A stretch of 64,000 nucleotides of DNA from Psychromonas sp. CD1 (GTDB lineage Bacteria; Pseudomonadota; Gammaproteobacteria; Enterobacterales; Psychromonadaceae). The DNA lies in assembly GCF_002239585.1 (NCBI RefSeq), contig NZ_NDFH01000003.1:620001-684000 (forward strand). Reading direction: 5' to 3'. Shown here in pieces: positions 56,987 to 64,000 of the stretch (position 1 is its first letter; each line of letters opens with the position of its first letter). The position numbers and the translations under genes are program-made. A model generated the notes under the pieces. It did no database searches, had not been told where the DNA came from, and saw only the letters and a program-made list of their open reading frames with translations.

Positions 56987-58360
56987 ATGCAAAATACATT
57001 ATTCAAAGGCAAACACTCATGGAAAGAGAGTGTTTTAAGTTATATAGACAAACGCCTTCTATGGATTTTTTTACTTGGTTGCGCCAGTGGTTTTCCTTGG
57101 GTTCTAATTGGCTCTAATATGTCGGGTTGGCTAAAAGATGCGGGACTCACTCGGACCGCTATTGGTTATTTTGGCTCAGTATTTACTGTTTATGCTATCA
57201 ACTTTTTATGGGCTCCTCTTATCGACCGAGTCAAATTACCCTTTTTGCACTCTTTACTCGGACAACGGCGTAGTTGGATATTTTTATGCCAAATAATAAT
57301 TTTAATCAGCACGCTATTTATTGCAGGCATTAACCCTGCAATAAATTTAATGCAAACGTCTTTCTTAGCTCTCATTATTGCTCTCGCATCCGCGACACAA
57401 GATATTGCTATTGATGCCTATCGTATTGATACATTTCCACGAGCTTTGAGCAGTAAGCTACCACAAGCATCCGCGATGACTGTTATTGGTTGGTGGACGG
57501 GCTATTCTCTACCTGGATATTTTGCCTTTAGTAATGCGGACAGTATTGGTTGGAACAATGTCTACTATGGCATGGCAGGCGTCGTTGTATTGCTTATGCT
57601 CTTTACCCTATACGTTAAAGAGCCTCAAACCGAACGTGAACATTTACAGAGTAAAGCGACACATCGTTATGCAAAAATGTTTTCATCTCCAACACTGACT
57701 TGGTTTAGTGTGACAATTATTGAGCCGTTTTGGGACTTTTTTAAACGTAATGGTATAAAGGTTGCCTTAAGTATTTTATTATTTGTATTTTTATTTAAAA
57801 TAGGTGAAGCGTTTCTCGGACGAATGTCGATTGTTTTTTACAAAGAAATCGGCTTTAGTAATGCACAAATAGGCTATTATTCTAAATTAATTGGCTGGGG
57901 TGCGACGATATTTTTTACCTTTTTAGGCAGTCTAGTCAATGTGAGATTTGGTATCGTACGTGGCTTAATGATCGGTGGAAGCGCAATGGCTCTAAGCAAT
58001 TTAATGTTTGCTTGGATTGCAAATGTAGGTCCTAATGAACATCTTTATTTAGCAACAATTCTTGTCGATAACTTTACCACTGCATTCTCAACCGTCGCTT
58101 TTGTTTCCTTTTTAACTATGTTAACCGGCTCCGCTTTTTCTGCTACACAATATGCATTACTAGCATCATTAGGCAATCTAGGCAGAACCACCTTAGCCTC
58201 TTTCAGCGGAGAATTAGTCGACCTTTTAAATAACTGGTCAAACTTCTTTATTCTCACCGCAGTGATGGTCTTACCAAGTCTATTCTTACTGTATTCTCTG
58301 CGTCATTTATTTGATCGACTCAGTGATCAGAAAATAGCAGCAAATAGCAATAAAGAATAA
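56987..58360 (+). CDS. ampG: Muropeptide permease AmpG (MFS)
   Basis: 457-aa inner-membrane permease for anhydromuropeptides, part of cell-wall recycling. FLLGCASGFPWVLIGSNMSGWLKDAGL is the AmpG-type start; also SATQDIAIDAYRID and the SAFSATQYALLASLGNLGRT segment. 12 or more membrane helices. The last 54 bp overlap the convergent, truncated pomB frame. Confidence 0.93.
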   Translation: MQNTLFKGKHSWKESVLSYIDKRLLWIFLLGCASGFPWVLIGSNMSGWLKDAGLTRTAIGYFGSVFTVYAINFLWAPLIDRVKLPFLHSLLGQRRSWIFLCQIIILISTLFIAGINPAINLMQTSFLALIIALASATQDIAIDAYRIDTFPRALSSKLPQASAMTVIGWWTGYSLPGYFAFSNADSIGWNNVYYGMAGVVVLLMLFTLYVKEPQTEREHLQSKATHRYAKMFSSPTLTWFSVTIIEPFWDFFKRNGIKVALSILLFVFLFKIGEAFLGRMSIVFYKEIGFSNAQIGYYSKLIGWGATIFFTFLGSLVNVRFGIVRGLMIGGSAMALSNLMFAWIANVGPNEHLYLATILVDNFTTAFSTVAFVSFLTMLTGSAFSATQYALLASLGNLGRTTLASFSGELVDLLNNWSNFFILTAVMVLPSLFLLYSLRHLFDRLSDQKIAANSNKE

Positions 58361-58825
58361 AAACAAAAAGCCATCTAACGAGCTTAGATGGCTAAATAAA
58401 GCATGCTGCACCGCTGAGGCTGATTTCTCACTTTTAGACGAGCTTTGCGCAGGAGTCTCTGTTTTACTATTTTCATCACCGCCAACACGTGCAGCATCGC
58501 CATCTTGAAAATCTAATTTCACTTCGGTCATATCAATAGTGTTTTGTCTAATCACTTCTATCGGTGTCGGTTCCGGTTTACCAGGACTAAATTCTTGTGC
58601 AATGACAGAGGTCCCTTTGGGGATGTCCTTGACCTCTATCATATTTTGCACACCAAAGGCATATTTCATCGAACCCGCTATTTGTTTAAATTTAAGTACA
58701 TCCATCTCTGAAAAAGACAATAATAAAACAAAGAAACACATCAATAATGACATTAAATCAGCAAAAGTAGCCAGCCACGCAGGTGCTCCTTCGGGGGGAC
58801 AATTGCAATCATGTTCATCATCCAT
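58307..58825 (-). pseudogene. pomB: Flagellar stator protein PomB, truncated: no OmpA/peptidoglycan-binding domain
   Basis: 172 aa instead of about 310. The N-terminus is intact: cytoplasmic DCNCPPEGAPAW, the single membrane helix with the ion-binding Asp in ATFADLMSLLMCFFVLLLSF, the plug and EVKDIPKGTSVIAQEFSPG. Similarity ends near residue 130 (KSEKSA); the OmpA domain that anchors the stator is gone. The frame then runs through the hairpin at 58369-58393 and into antisense ampG. Its start overlaps the pomA stop (TAATG). An unanchored stator should not drive motility. Confidence 0.88.
58359..58393 (-). terminator. Intrinsic terminator lying inside the truncated pomB frame
   Basis: Minus-strand stem AGCCATCTAA/TTAGATGGCT (10 bp, 5-nt loop; plus coordinates 58369-58393) is followed directly by TTTTTGTTTTT. 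It lies 60 nt or more before the pomB stop codon (58307-58309), so most pomAB mRNA should end without a pomB stop. Confidence 0.85.
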
Positions 58826-59598
58826 TATGAATCACCTTTTCCTGCACTACCATCGCTACGCTTTGACTCGGGTAAGTAATTACGCAAGAGAGCTTCTATG
58901 ATTCGCGGATTTTGACCATCTTGTATACCCAACACAGCATCAAGAATCAAACTTTTATTTAATTTTTCTTCTGCTGCGCGTAATTTTAATTTGTCACAAA
59001 TAGGTAAACACACCATATTTGCAATCATTGCACCATACAATGTTGTTAACAAAGCCACCGCCATCGCAGGACCAATTGATTTTGGATCATCCATATTTGA
59101 TAGCATCGCCACCAAGCCTATCAATGTCCCTATCATTCCCATTGCGGGAGCAACATCGCCAAATTGTTTAAATATCCCAGCGCCCACCTCGTGACGTGCT
59201 GCCGTTAATCGAATATCACTCGAGAGTGAGGCGCGCACCACATCAGCATCATGTCCATCGACTAACATGTCCACCCCTTTTTGCATAAAAGCATTGCTTA
59301 TTTCCGCTTCTTCTAATGCTAAAAAACCTCCTTTACGAGCAGCATCTGCCATTTCAACCGCTTTTGCAATCAATTCTTCTGGTGTATCCGATTTATATAT
59401 AAAAGCCTTCATGGCTATTTTTACGGCCCCAAAAAACTGTCCAAGATTATATTTCATCATAACCACAAACAAAGAGCCACCAAACACAATCAATATCGAC
59501 GTTGTATCGATAAACATGTCTAGTGAACCACCTAGCAACATGGCCATGACAATAAAACCAAACGAACCAATTATTCCAAGCAGCGTAGCTAAATCCAC
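58825..59598 (-). CDS. pomA: Sodium-driven flagellar stator protein PomA
   Basis: 257-aa MotA/TolQ/ExbB-family protein, full length, with four membrane helices (about 5-22, 30-50, 150-170, 180-205). Family motifs are LIVFGGSLFVVMMKYNLGQF, the cytoplasmic loop with charged residues, and GDVAPAMGMIGTLIGLVAML. Typical of the Na+-driven PomA type. Its partner pomB is damaged. The gene pair diverges from xseB-ispA. Confidence 0.94.
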   Translation of the reverse strand: MDLATLLGIIGSFGFIVMAMLLGGSLDMFIDTTSILIVFGGSLFVVMMKYNLGQFFGAVKIAMKAFIYKSDTPEELIAKAVEMADAARKGGFLALEEAEISNAFMQKGVDMLVDGHDADVVRASLSSDIRLTAARHEVGAGIFKQFGDVAPAMGMIGTLIGLVAMLSNMDDPKSIGPAMAVALLTTLYGAMIANMVCLPICDKLKLRAAEEKLNKSLILDAVLGIQDGQNPRIIEALLRNYLPESKRSDGSAGKGDS

Positions 59599-59940
59599 GA
59601 AAGTTTCCTTTTTCTAATAGAAGATCATGACAATAATTCTCATTTTACTCTGAGCGTTTGTTGACGTTAATCACGTTATTACTCTAGTTGATTATACCCG
59701 ATAGAAAAATACATTTATTATCCAATATAAGCACGTTTTATAAAAAAACAAGACCAATTATAAAAACATGATATAGATTTTTATAACATAATCACCGTTT
59801 TATTATTAAATATTCACAAATGGTTGTTTTTTTTAACTAACCTTTGAGGAACTCGTCATTATTTTAAAATATTTATCACGGTTATTGACTTATATTCATC
59901 TCAAGGTAACCTTGTTAAAACAATTATAATTGAGAGTCGA
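59599..59940. other. Divergent promoter region between pomA and xseB
   Basis: 342 bp, strongly AT-rich, no ORF. A TATAAT-like hexamer lies near 59926, just upstream of xseB, but without a good -35. I could not identify a flagellar-type promoter for pomA. Confidence 0.4.
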
Positions 59941-60177
59941 ATGGCACTAAAAAAACCTGAAAATATGCTTTATGAAGAAGCAAATAGCGAATTAGAATCA
60001 ATTGTATCTTTATTAGAAAAAGGTGATTTAAGTTTAGCTGATGCATTGAAACAATTTGAACGTGGTATTTCACTCGCACGCAGCAATACTAAAAAATTAA
60101 ATCAAGCTCAACAACAAGTCAGCATTTTAATGCGGCAAGATGTTAATAGCCCTTTACAAGATTTTACACAAGAATAA
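59941..60177 (+). CDS. xseB: Exodeoxyribonuclease VII small subunit
   Basis: 78-aa helical protein that assembles with XseA. YEEANSELESIVSLLEKGDLSLADALKQFERGISLA is the family core. The spacing of 3 bp to ispA, followed by dxs further on, is the standard xseB-ispA-dxs order. Confidence 0.95.
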   Translation: MALKKPENMLYEEANSELESIVSLLEKGDLSLADALKQFERGISLARSNTKKLNQAQQQVSILMRQDVNSPLQDFTQE

Positions 60178-60180
60178 TAT

Positions 60181-61071
60181 ATGACGCTTTTGCTAAAAAC
60201 ACTCACTCAATACCAATTACGTATTAATCAACAATTAATCCAATACATTGACTTACAAAATCCTCTTTGCTTAGCTTTAAATCAAGCAATGCATCATGGT
60301 GTATTATTAGGTGGAAAACGCATCCGTCCTTTTTTGGTCTATGTGGTTGGTGATATGCTCGGTAGCCAATTAACAACACTCGATCCACTTGCTTGTGCAG
60401 TGGAATGCCTGCACGCCTACTCTTTAATTCATGACGATTTACCCGCAATGGATGATGATGCTTTACGCAGAGGACAAGCAACATGCCATATAAAATTTGG
60501 TGAAGCACAAGCAATTTTAGCCGGTGATGCATTACAAACATTAGCCTTTGATATTTTATCTCAAGAAAATAAAGCATTAAATACCAAAACACAGCTACAA
60601 ATGCTGAATATTCTTGCTAAAGCCTCTGGAAATCAAGGTATGTGTGCTGGCCAAGCGTTAGATCTTGCAGCCGAAAATAAAAACATTGATTTAAAAACAT
60701 TAGAAAAAATTCATCGAGCCAAAACAGGTGCATTAATTCAAGTTGCTATTGAACTCGCAGCATTAAGTAAAACAGATTTAAAAACTGAGCATAAAAAACA
60801 CTTACTGACCTATGCGCGTGCCATTGGTCTAGCTTTTCAAGTGCAAGACGACATTTTAGATATTACCTCGGATAGCCAAACATTAGGAAAACCACAAGGC
60901 TCAGATCTCATTGCCAACAAATCAACTTATCCAGCATTATTAGGTCTTGCCCAAGCACAACAAAAAATGCAACTTCTTTATGAAGAAGCGATCATAGCCT
61001 TAGACAAATTACCTTATAACACGCAAATTCTCGCGCAATTTGCTCTGTATATAATTAGTCGAAAAAACTAG
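60181..61071 (+). CDS. ispA: Farnesyl diphosphate synthase
   Basis: Isoprenyl chain-elongation enzyme, 296 aa (E. coli 299). First Asp-rich motif LIHDDLPAMDDDALRRG, second QVQDDILDITSD, plus LGGKRIRPFLVY and KTGALIQVA. Makes FPP from DMAPP/GPP and IPP. A reversed ridA-like gene separates it from dxs. Confidence 0.96.
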   Translation: MTLLLKTLTQYQLRINQQLIQYIDLQNPLCLALNQAMHHGVLLGGKRIRPFLVYVVGDMLGSQLTTLDPLACAVECLHAYSLIHDDLPAMDDDALRRGQATCHIKFGEAQAILAGDALQTLAFDILSQENKALNTKTQLQMLNILAKASGNQGMCAGQALDLAAENKNIDLKTLEKIHRAKTGALIQVAIELAALSKTDLKTEHKKHLLTYARAIGLAFQVQDDILDITSDSQTLGKPQGSDLIANKSTYPALLGLAQAQQKMQLLYEEAIIALDKLPYNTQILAQFALYIISRKN

Positions 61072-61080
61072 CTCTATACT

Positions 61081-61431
61081 TTATTTTTGAGTCGCAACAA
61101 TCGATATTTCAACAAGTAACGATTCGCGTGCCATACTTGCCATCACGCATGCACGTGCCGGTGCAAAACCTTGTGGGACCCAGTTGTCCCACACATTATT
61201 CATACCTTCAAAATCTTGCATACTTTTAATGTAAATAGTCGCAGATAATATATGCTCACGAGAACTACCTGCCTGCTCTAGTAAAACATCTACTTTATCA
61301 AGCATGCTTTGTGTTTGCTCAGTGATCCCTTTTGTTGCATCAGCACAAACTTGCCCACATAAATAAATTACACCATTATGTTTAACGATACGGCTCATAC
61401 GTTGCTTGGTTTCCATTCTTTCGATTGTCAT
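61081..61431 (-). CDS. RidA family protein (YoaB-like)
   Basis: 116-aa YjgF/YER057c/UK114-fold protein. [59 protein letters not shown] and the end [20 protein letters not shown] match the YoaB-type subgroup; the Arg that binds imine carboxylates in RidA is in APARACV. The ATG at 61431 fits the family, although the frame is open to 61527. It is antisense between ispA and dxs and interrupts that operon. Confidence 0.85.
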   Translation of the reverse strand: MTIERMETKQRMSRIVKHNGVIYLCGQVCADATKGITEQTQSMLDKVDVLLEQAGSSREHILSATIYIKSMQDFEGMNNVWDNWVPQGFAPARACVMASMARESLLVEISIVATQK

Positions 61432-61730
61432 TTGTTTACTCTTTATCTTTAAATTCAATTTACCCGATAATAACATGCCAACCGAGTTATGTTCTAACAT
61501 ATAATATGATGTGCGAACAAAAAACAAACAGAGATAGCCCAGTAATGCGTCTTTTCACTAACAAATCATTCACAAACTGAAAAAAGACATAAAAATAACA
61601 ATACAGAACATATTTGTCGCCCAACTCAGAGCAAATTTTATATAATTTATGCCCACTTAATGCTAATATTTACAGGTATCGTTTATCCTCTTACGAGTTT
61701 TTTATTCTTCTTTAACCGCGACTAATACTT

Positions 61731-63590
61731 ATGCCTTTGGATTTAAAAAATTACCCTCTTCTTGCTAACATTAATTATCCGGAAGATTTACGCCTATTAA
61801 AAAAACAACAACTGCCTAAATTATGTGATGAATTGCGCCAGTTTTTACTTAATAGTGTCAGTCAAAGTAGTGGTCATTTTGCTTCTGGTTTAGGTGTGGT
61901 TGAACTCACTGTTGCGTTACACTACGTTTATAACACCCCTTTTGACCATCTTATTTTTGATGTTGGTCACCAAGCTTACCCGCATAAAATTTTAACGGGC
62001 AGACGCAATAGAATGGCAAGTATTCGAACATTTAAAGGCTTACACCCCTTCCCTTGGCGCCAAGAAAGTGAGTATGACACCCTAAGTGTCGGTCACTCTT
62101 CAACCTCCATTGGGGCGGCACTCGGGATGGCAATTGCCGCAGAAAAAGAACAACAAGGCCGAAAAGTGGTTGCCGTTATTGGCGATGGTGCTATTACAGC
62201 GGGTATGGCTTTTGAAGCAATGAACCATGCAGGAGCATTACATAATGATATGTTGGTGATTCTGAATGATAATGAAATGTCCATTTCTGAAAATGTAGGC
62301 GCCCTTAACAATCATCTTGCCAAAATATTATCGGGTGATCTCTATACTCATTTACGTGAAAGAAGTAAAAAAATGCTCTCTAATATTCCGCCTATTAAAG
62401 AGTTTGCTAAACGCACAGAAGAACATCTCAAAGGCTTAGTTTCTCCCTCTACCATTTTTGAAGAGTTTGGCTTTAATTATATAGGTCCTGTTGATGGGCA
62501 TAATGTCATTGACCTTGTGGACACTCTGCATAATATGCGCAACCGTTCGGGACCGCAATTTTTACATATTATGACAAAAAAAGGGAAAGGCTATAAACAA
62601 GCAGAATTAGATCCCATTGGCTACCATGCGGTGCCAAAATTTATGCCCGAACAAGGGATCCTTAACCCCAGCAAGAGTTCTCCGACTTTTTCGGCGATTT
62701 TTGGTGACTGGTTAAATGATATGGCAGACATCGATCCTAAATTAACAGCGATAACTCCAGCGATGCGCGAAGGTTCCGGAATGGTAAAGTTTTCTCAACG
62801 CCATCCTGATAAATACTATGATGTTGCTATTGCAGAGCAACACGCTGTCACCCTAGCGGGAGGCATGTCCATTGCCGGCTTACACCCTGTCGTTGCCATC
62901 TATTCTAGTTTTTTGCAACGAGCATTTGATCAAGTTATCCATGATGTTGCCATCCAAGAGCAAGGTGTGCTTTTTGCCATCGATAGAGCCGGTATTGTAG
63001 GTGCCGATGGACCAACTCACCAAGGTGCATACGACCTCACTTTCCTACGTTGTATCCCAAATTTAGTGATAATGACACCTTCCGATGAACAAGAATGTCG
63101 AGATATGCTGTACACGGGCCACCTATTAAAAGGTAAACCTGCGGCGGTACGTTATCCTCGAGGAATTGGTACTGGCTTAACCATTAACAAAAAAATGAAA
63201 GCATTTAATATCGGTGAGGCAAGAGTGATTAGAGAAGGTAAAAAACTGGCTATTTTATGTTTTGGTACTTTTTTACAACAAGCTATTCCCGTTGCCGAAG
63301 AAATGGACGCCACTCTAATCGATATGCGTTTTGTAAAACCCTTAGATGAAGCCTTATTATTGCGTTTAAGCAAAACCCATGAACATTTTGTAAGCATTGA
63401 AGAAAATTGTATTATTGGTGGAGCAGGCTCGGCCGTGAATGAATTCTTTATGGCACAAAAAATAAAACTAAATGTGCTCAATCTAGGTTTACCCGATTAT
63501 TTTGTAGAGCAAGGCACACAGCAAGAGATATACCAGCTACTTGGTCTTGATAGTGCAGGTATAAAACGTCAAATCAACGCTTATTTTTAA
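61731..63590 (+). CDS. dxs: 1-deoxy-D-xylulose-5-phosphate synthase
   Basis: First enzyme of the MEP isoprenoid pathway, ThDP-dependent, 619 aa (E. coli 620). [36 protein letters not shown], the ThDP motif [18 protein letters not shown]...[27 protein letters not shown] and VRYPRG are all present. It must have its own promoter, since ridA lies antisense upstream. The 3' end overlaps the convergent gene by 17 bp. Confidence 0.97.
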   Translation: MPLDLKNYPLLANINYPEDLRLLKKQQLPKLCDELRQFLLNSVSQSSGHFASGLGVVELTVALHYVYNTPFDHLIFDVGHQAYPHKILTGRRNRMASIRTFKGLHPFPWRQESEYDTLSVGHSSTSIGAALGMAIAAEKEQQGRKVVAVIGDGAITAGMAFEAMNHAGALHNDMLVILNDNEMSISENVGALNNHLAKILSGDLYTHLRERSKKMLSNIPPIKEFAKRTEEHLKGLVSPSTIFEEFGFNYIGPVDGHNVIDLVDTLHNMRNRSGPQFLHIMTKKGKGYKQAELDPIGYHAVPKFMPEQGILNPSKSSPTFSAIFGDWLNDMADIDPKLTAITPAMREGSGMVKFSQRHPDKYYDVAIAEQHAVTLAGGMSIAGLHPVVAIYSSFLQRAFDQVIHDVAIQEQGVLFAIDRAGIVGADGPTHQGAYDLTFLRCIPNLVIMTPSDEQECRDMLYTGHLLKGKPAAVRYPRGIGTGLTINKKMKAFNIGEARVIREGKKLAILCFGTFLQQAIPVAEEMDATLIDMRFVKPLDEALLLRLSKTHEHFVSIEENCIIGGAGSAVNEFFMAQKIKLNVLNLGLPDYFVEQGTQQEIYQLLGLDSAGIKRQINAYF

Positions 63591-64000
63591 GTCTTAAATC
63601 CTGCCAATACGGAATAACATTAATAGAAAATATGTTTTTAAATGCATATTTTTTATCTACCCCCCAGCGTTCATCCACTGAAAAGAGAACGATTATACGT
63701 TGCTCTTGCAATAATTTATTAAAGAAATCACTTCTATTAAGTATCTTTTGCTCTGTATACAATGGCTCTAAATAAGGCGTTAGAGGACTATTTAAAAATA
63801 AACTTTTATATATGTTTTTAGGATCCCTTAAACTTGTTTGCCATGCAGATAACGTTAAATCATATTTATCCATCGTTTCAAGCCACTCTTCTTCAGAGCT
63901 AATTTGACTAATTAACAAATTAATACCAATACTTTTAAACATGTTTTTTAATGCTTGTAATACATCACTATGATCTACTTTTTCATTTTTAAAGCTAAGT
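63574..64000 (-). CDS. Substrate-binding-protein-like protein, C-terminal part (partial)
   Basis: The frame stays open to the right edge ([20 protein letters not shown] upstream of the Met at 63942), so about 142 C-terminal residues are seen. [20 protein letters not shown] followed by a [16 protein letters not shown] tail resembles the end of SBP_bac_5-type peptide-binding domains, including SgrR-like regulators. The N-terminal part is needed to decide. Confidence 0.45.
   Translation of the reverse strand, partial: LSFKNEKVDHSDVLQALKNMFKSIGINLLISQISSEEEWLETMDKYDLTLSAWQTSLRDPKNIYKSLFLNSPLTPYLEPLYTEQKILNRSDFFNKLLQEQRIIVLFSVDERWGVDKKYAFKNIFSINVIPYWQDLRLKNKR

Overview
The window is a low-GC chromosomal segment of a gammaproteobacterium close to Vibrionales/Alteromonadales. 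Gene content and protein similarity as I recall it suggest a cold-adapted marine Psychromonas-like organism; this is inference, since I could run no search. Coding density is high, spacing is operon-like, and most genes are housekeeping.

Layout. 1-11.1 kb: the end of ygiQ, then cysB, ybaB, recR (inverted relative to the usual dnaX-ybaB-recR order), dnaX with an intact programmed-frameshift signal, apt, dusC, uup, a small glutaredoxin-like gene and rlmKL. 11.3-17.7 kb: a histidine operon hisL-D-C-B-H-A-F-I that lacks hisG; its leader peptide (five consecutive His codons) ends 18 nt before hisD. 17.8-28.7 kb: two tandem heme-binding beta-barrel (nitrobindin-like) paralogues, pyrC, a phnA-like gene, rlmG, zapC, pyrD, an exported protein of unknown function, a small hypothetical gene, tsaB, yoaA and ygbA. 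28.7-31.8 kb: a small gene and the metNIQ methionine importer behind three MetJ boxes. 32.1-38.2 kb: sirB2, prmC, prfA, hemA, bamE, ratB, ratA, smpB and the tmRNA gene ssrA.

From ssrA (ends 38,164) to a tRNA-Val-like gene (53,382-53,456, minus) lies a 15-kb accessory region rich in broken genes: a DUF1254/1214 remnant, the C-terminal half of a glycoside-hydrolase-like gene with a frameshift, an IS256 transposase tail, an N-terminally deleted torA-like molybdoenzyme, phage terminase debris, IS30 and IS630 remnants, a 249-bp IS630-type MITE with TA flanks, and a P4-type integrase without its catalytic C-terminus beside the tRNA. Intact cargo includes two EamA exporters, an arsR-acr3-arsD-arsA(half) arsenic operon, a GNAT acetyltransferase and murQP for MurNAc uptake.

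53.5-64 kb returns to core genome: a TRIC channel gene, a DUF3010 gene, osmC-like, rnd, ampG, pomAB, xseB, ispA, ridA, dxs and the end of a substrate-binding-protein-like gene. pomB has lost its peptidoglycan-binding domain, and its reading frame now runs through an intrinsic terminator.

Points most worth a second look: the hisG-less his operon whose leader can pair with the hisD ribosome-binding site; truncated pomB as a predicted source of non-stop mRNA; the MITE; the half-size ArsA; the dnaX frameshift hairpin; and the inverted recR.
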